From Caldilineaceae bacterium (GTDB lineage Bacteria > Chloroflexota > Anaerolineae > Caldilineales > Caldilineaceae): a stretch of 34,684 nt of DNA. A program made the translations under genes and the position numbers. The DNA lies in the NCBI GenBank assembly GCA_014879855.1, contig JACSRH010000177.1, forward strand, positions 1 to 34,684, written 5' to 3'. Shown one piece after another: positions 32,553-34,684 of this stretch (position 1 is the first letter of the stretch; every line of letters starts with the position of its first letter). Under the pieces are notes generated by a model, which searched no databases, was not told where the DNA came from, and saw only the letters and a list, made by a program, of their open reading frames with translations.

Positions 32553-33899
32553 GTGACGTTTGAGATGACAACCCGGTCGAGCGCCGGTCAAGTGCCGACC
32601 GGGGTGGCCGATTACTTCTGGGGCGAAGCGTATGCGCGCCGCCGTCTGGAGGCGACGCTGCTGGGCGCGTTTCGCCAGTGGGGCTACGGTGATGTCGTGA
32701 CGCCCGCCTTCGAGTATGCTGACACGCTGAGCGCGCGCGGCAACCGCGAACTTCAGTCGGAGTTGTGTCGCTTTTTGGATCGCGACGGCAGTATGCTGGC
32801 CTTGCGCGCCGACATGACCATCCCCGTGGCGCGCTTGGTTGGCACGCGGCTGCACGATGCACCGACGCCGCAGCGCTTCTGCTACTCTGGCAGCGTTTTC
32901 CGCGACGTGGAGCCGCGCGCCGGCCAACAGCGCGAGTTCTGGCAAGCCGGCGTGGAGTTGCTCGGCAGCGCCGCGCCCGAAGCCGACGCCGAGGTGCTCG
33001 CCCTGACCGCGCACGCCCTCCACGCGGTCGGCATCGAACAGTTTCGGCTGGTGCTTGGTCAGATGCAGTATTTCGACGGCTTGCTGCAGGCGCTCCAGCT
33101 TACCCCAGAGGCGCAAGTCCGCCTGACGCAAGCCATCGACCGCAACAGTGAACCGGAGCTGGACGCCTTCCTGAGCGAGACGCCATTGCCGCGTCGCCAG
33201 CAGCGTGCGCTGGCCGAACTGCCCCGGCTGGGCGGCGCCGACATCGACGACATCCTTTATCGGGCGGAGCGATTGGTGCTCAACAGGACAATGCAGAGCG
33301 CCATCGTCAATCTGCGCGCGATCTGCGAGGTGCTGGCGGCCTGCGGCGTGCTGGAGCGGGTCACATTAGACCTCAGCGAGATCCATAACCTTGGCTATTA
33401 TACGGGCATCACCTTTGAAGTGTTGGCGCCTGGCGTCGGCTTTCGCATTGCCTCCGGTGGGCGTTATGACAACTTAATCGGCACGTTTGGCGCGCCATTG
33501 CCCGCGGTGGGCGCGGCCCTGGGGCTGGAGCGCGTCCTGCTGGCGTGGCGGCTGGGCGCGACCGCGCCGCCCCCGCGCCCGCTGGCGCCCGATCTGGTGG
33601 TCGCCACGGAAAACCATCCGGCTGCATTTGAATTTGTTGAAAGGGCGCGCCGCGCCGGATTGGTCGTTGTCCTCGATTTGGAGCAGCGTAGCGATGCGGC
33701 CCTGTGTGCTTATGCCGGCGTTGTCGGCGCGCGCGCGGCGCTGGATTGGGGCGCCGCGCCGCCAACCATCTTCGATCTTACCGGCGCGGCGCCAGTTGCC
33801 GACGTCCTGACCACGCAGACTGCACCTGCTCTCCTGGCCAGCCTCCTTGAGAGCAAGGAGCGCAGTCAGGTTCTGGCCGGAAAAGAGGCGCGCTCTTGA
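32553..33899 (+). CDS. hisZ: ATP phosphoribosyltransferase regulatory subunit HisZ
   Basis: The 448-residue protein is a HisRS paralogue. RADMTIPVARLVGTRL is the motif 2-like region, FCYSGSVFRDVEPRAGQQREFWQAG gives the next, and LGYYTGITFEV with ASGGRYDNLIGTFG gives motif 3. The aminoacylation function is lost in HisZ; it forms a hetero-octamer with short HisG and confers histidine feedback control. The C-terminal 120 residues are longer than in many HisZ proteins. The GTG start at 32553 and an ATG at 32565 are both possible. The stop overlaps the hisG start (TTGA). Confidence 0.94.
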   Translation: MTFEMTTRSSAGQVPTGVADYFWGEAYARRRLEATLLGAFRQWGYGDVVTPAFEYADTLSARGNRELQSELCRFLDRDGSMLALRADMTIPVARLVGTRLHDAPTPQRFCYSGSVFRDVEPRAGQQREFWQAGVELLGSAAPEADAEVLALTAHALHAVGIEQFRLVLGQMQYFDGLLQALQLTPEAQVRLTQAIDRNSEPELDAFLSETPLPRRQQRALAELPRLGGADIDDILYRAERLVLNRTMQSAIVNLRAICEVLAACGVLERVTLDLSEIHNLGYYTGITFEVLAPGVGFRIASGGRYDNLIGTFGAPLPAVGAALGLERVLLAWRLGATAPPPRPLAPDLVVATENHPAAFEFVERARRAGLVVVLDLEQRSDAALCAYAGVVGARAALDWGAAPPTIFDLTGAAPVADVLTTQTAPALLASLLESKERSQVLAGKEARS

Positions 33900-34561
33900 T
33901 AGAACACCTTGACGCCGACCGCGCATCATTGATGATCGCGCTGCCAAAAGGCCGCCTGGCCGACCAGACGTTGCAGCTTTTCGCCGCGGCTGGGTTGTCC
34001 CTGCCAGCCGCCAACAAAGACCGCAAGTTGATCCTCGCCAGCAGCCGCGGCGACATCCGTTATGTCATGTCTAAGCCGGCGGACGTGCCCACTTACGTCG
34101 AATATGGCGCCGCGGATCTGGGCATCTGCGGGCTGGACACGCTGCGCGAGAGCCGGCGGCATGTCTACGAGCCGTTGCTGCTGCCGTTCGGCTACTGCCG
34201 GCTGTGTCTGGCCGCGCCGGTCAACCGGCCCGACACGCCGTTGCGCTATGCAAGCCAGCCGCGCGTCGCCACCAAATACCCAAACCTGACCGCCGACTTT
34301 TTCCGCGCGCGCGGCGTCAACGCCGAGATCATCGCGCTCAACGGGTCCGTGGAGCTTGGCCCGCTGGTCGGGTTGGCCGACCTCATCGTGGACCTGGTCG
34401 AAACGGGCAGCACATTGCAAGCCAATGGTCTGGTGGAAACGCGCACAATTATGCAGATCCAGGCCGTGCTCATCGCCAACCGGGCAGCCTACCATCTCAA
34501 GCGGACGGCCGTGGAGTCTGTGATCGGCCGGCTGCGCAGCCATCTGGCGCAGGGACAGTAG
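33896..34561 (+). CDS. hisG: ATP phosphoribosyltransferase, short form HisG
   Basis: The 221-residue protein catalyses the first step of histidine synthesis, joining ATP and PRPP. MIALPKGRLADQTLQLF, YGAADLGICGLDTLRE and LVGLADLIVDLVETGSTLQANGLVE (PRPP loop) are typical. It lacks the C-terminal regulatory domain, so it is the short form that needs HisZ, which lies directly upstream. The TTG start at 33896 overlaps the hisZ stop and has AAGAGG upstream; ATG at 33932 (MIALPKG) is the alternative and matches the usual family start. No other his genes appear before the window ends. Confidence 0.96.
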   Translation: MIEHLDADRASLMIALPKGRLADQTLQLFAAAGLSLPAANKDRKLILASSRGDIRYVMSKPADVPTYVEYGAADLGICGLDTLRESRRHVYEPLLLPFGYCRLCLAAPVNRPDTPLRYASQPRVATKYPNLTADFFRARGVNAEIIALNGSVELGPLVGLADLIVDLVETGSTLQANGLVETRTIMQIQAVLIANRAAYHLKRTAVESVIGRLRSHLAQGQ

Positions 34562-34654
34562 GAGCGAGTGGTAAGAGGAGAGGAGCGGCGCGCCTGTTCC
34601 GCCCTCGCAACTTTCTACTGATGGCTAGATAATAAATTGATGCTAGTCTGTAAT

Positions 34655-34684
34655 CTTCCCGGAAGCTTTGGAGCTTCCGGGAAG
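34655..34684. terminator. Perfect hairpin at the right edge
   Basis: 13-base arms CTTCCCGGAAGCT / AGCTTCCGGGAAG flank TTGG, 94 bases after the hisG stop. The sequence is cut by the window edge, so it is not known whether a T-run follows. It could be the hisG terminator or a dispersed palindrome. Confidence 0.7.

Overview
The window looks like chromosome from a GC-rich bacterium, most plausibly a Chloroflexota member of the Anaerolineae/Caldilineae kind. This is inferred from gene content and style: several large GT-C membrane glycosyltransferases with C-terminal beta-sandwich tails, multiheme cytochromes, short-form HisG with HisZ, and short palindromes and minisatellites inside coding DNA. 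No rRNA, tRNA, CRISPR array, transposase or phage gene was seen, and a taxonomic search was not possible.

Layout. 1-744 (-) is a GT-C glycosyltransferase running off the left edge; its visible C-terminal part is an in-frame 15-bp minisatellite. 745-1142 holds a remnant of a YgjP-type metallopeptidase. 1143-3554 (-) is recJ. 3746-10173 (+) is a run of three more GT-C membrane proteins. On the minus strand 16711-10293 follow a membrane-anchored GH-A glycosidase, an orphan solute-binding protein, a calcineurin-like phosphoesterase, a Lon-family protease and a tandem universal stress protein. 16857-21002 (+) is a tight four-gene catabolic operon: FAD oxidoreductase, sugar isomerase/epimerase, Gfo/Idh/MocA dehydrogenase and a second isomerase/epimerase.

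29338-21100 (-) is the most notable region. It encodes an XRE-cupin regulator, an eight-heme cytochrome of the octaheme tetrathionate reductase family, a seven-heme cytochrome fused to a b-type membrane cytochrome, a YeeE/YedE sulfur-transport pair split over two genes (one fused to a rhodanese domain lacking its cysteine), a Crp/Fnr regulator and an OsmC-like protein. I read it as a respiratory module for a sulfur oxyanion or sulfane-sulfur compound: quinol electrons pass through the b/c fusion to the octaheme enzyme, and YeeE takes up the sulfur product. This is inference from families and gene order. A CRP-type palindrome lies just upstream of the octaheme gene, and the regulator has a good sigma-70-like promoter.

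The right end has a PHP-family phosphatase (+), a GH43 arabinanase-like lipoprotein (+), an SRAP/YedK protein (-), and hisZ-hisG (+) with overlapping stop and start. A perfect hairpin sits on the right edge.
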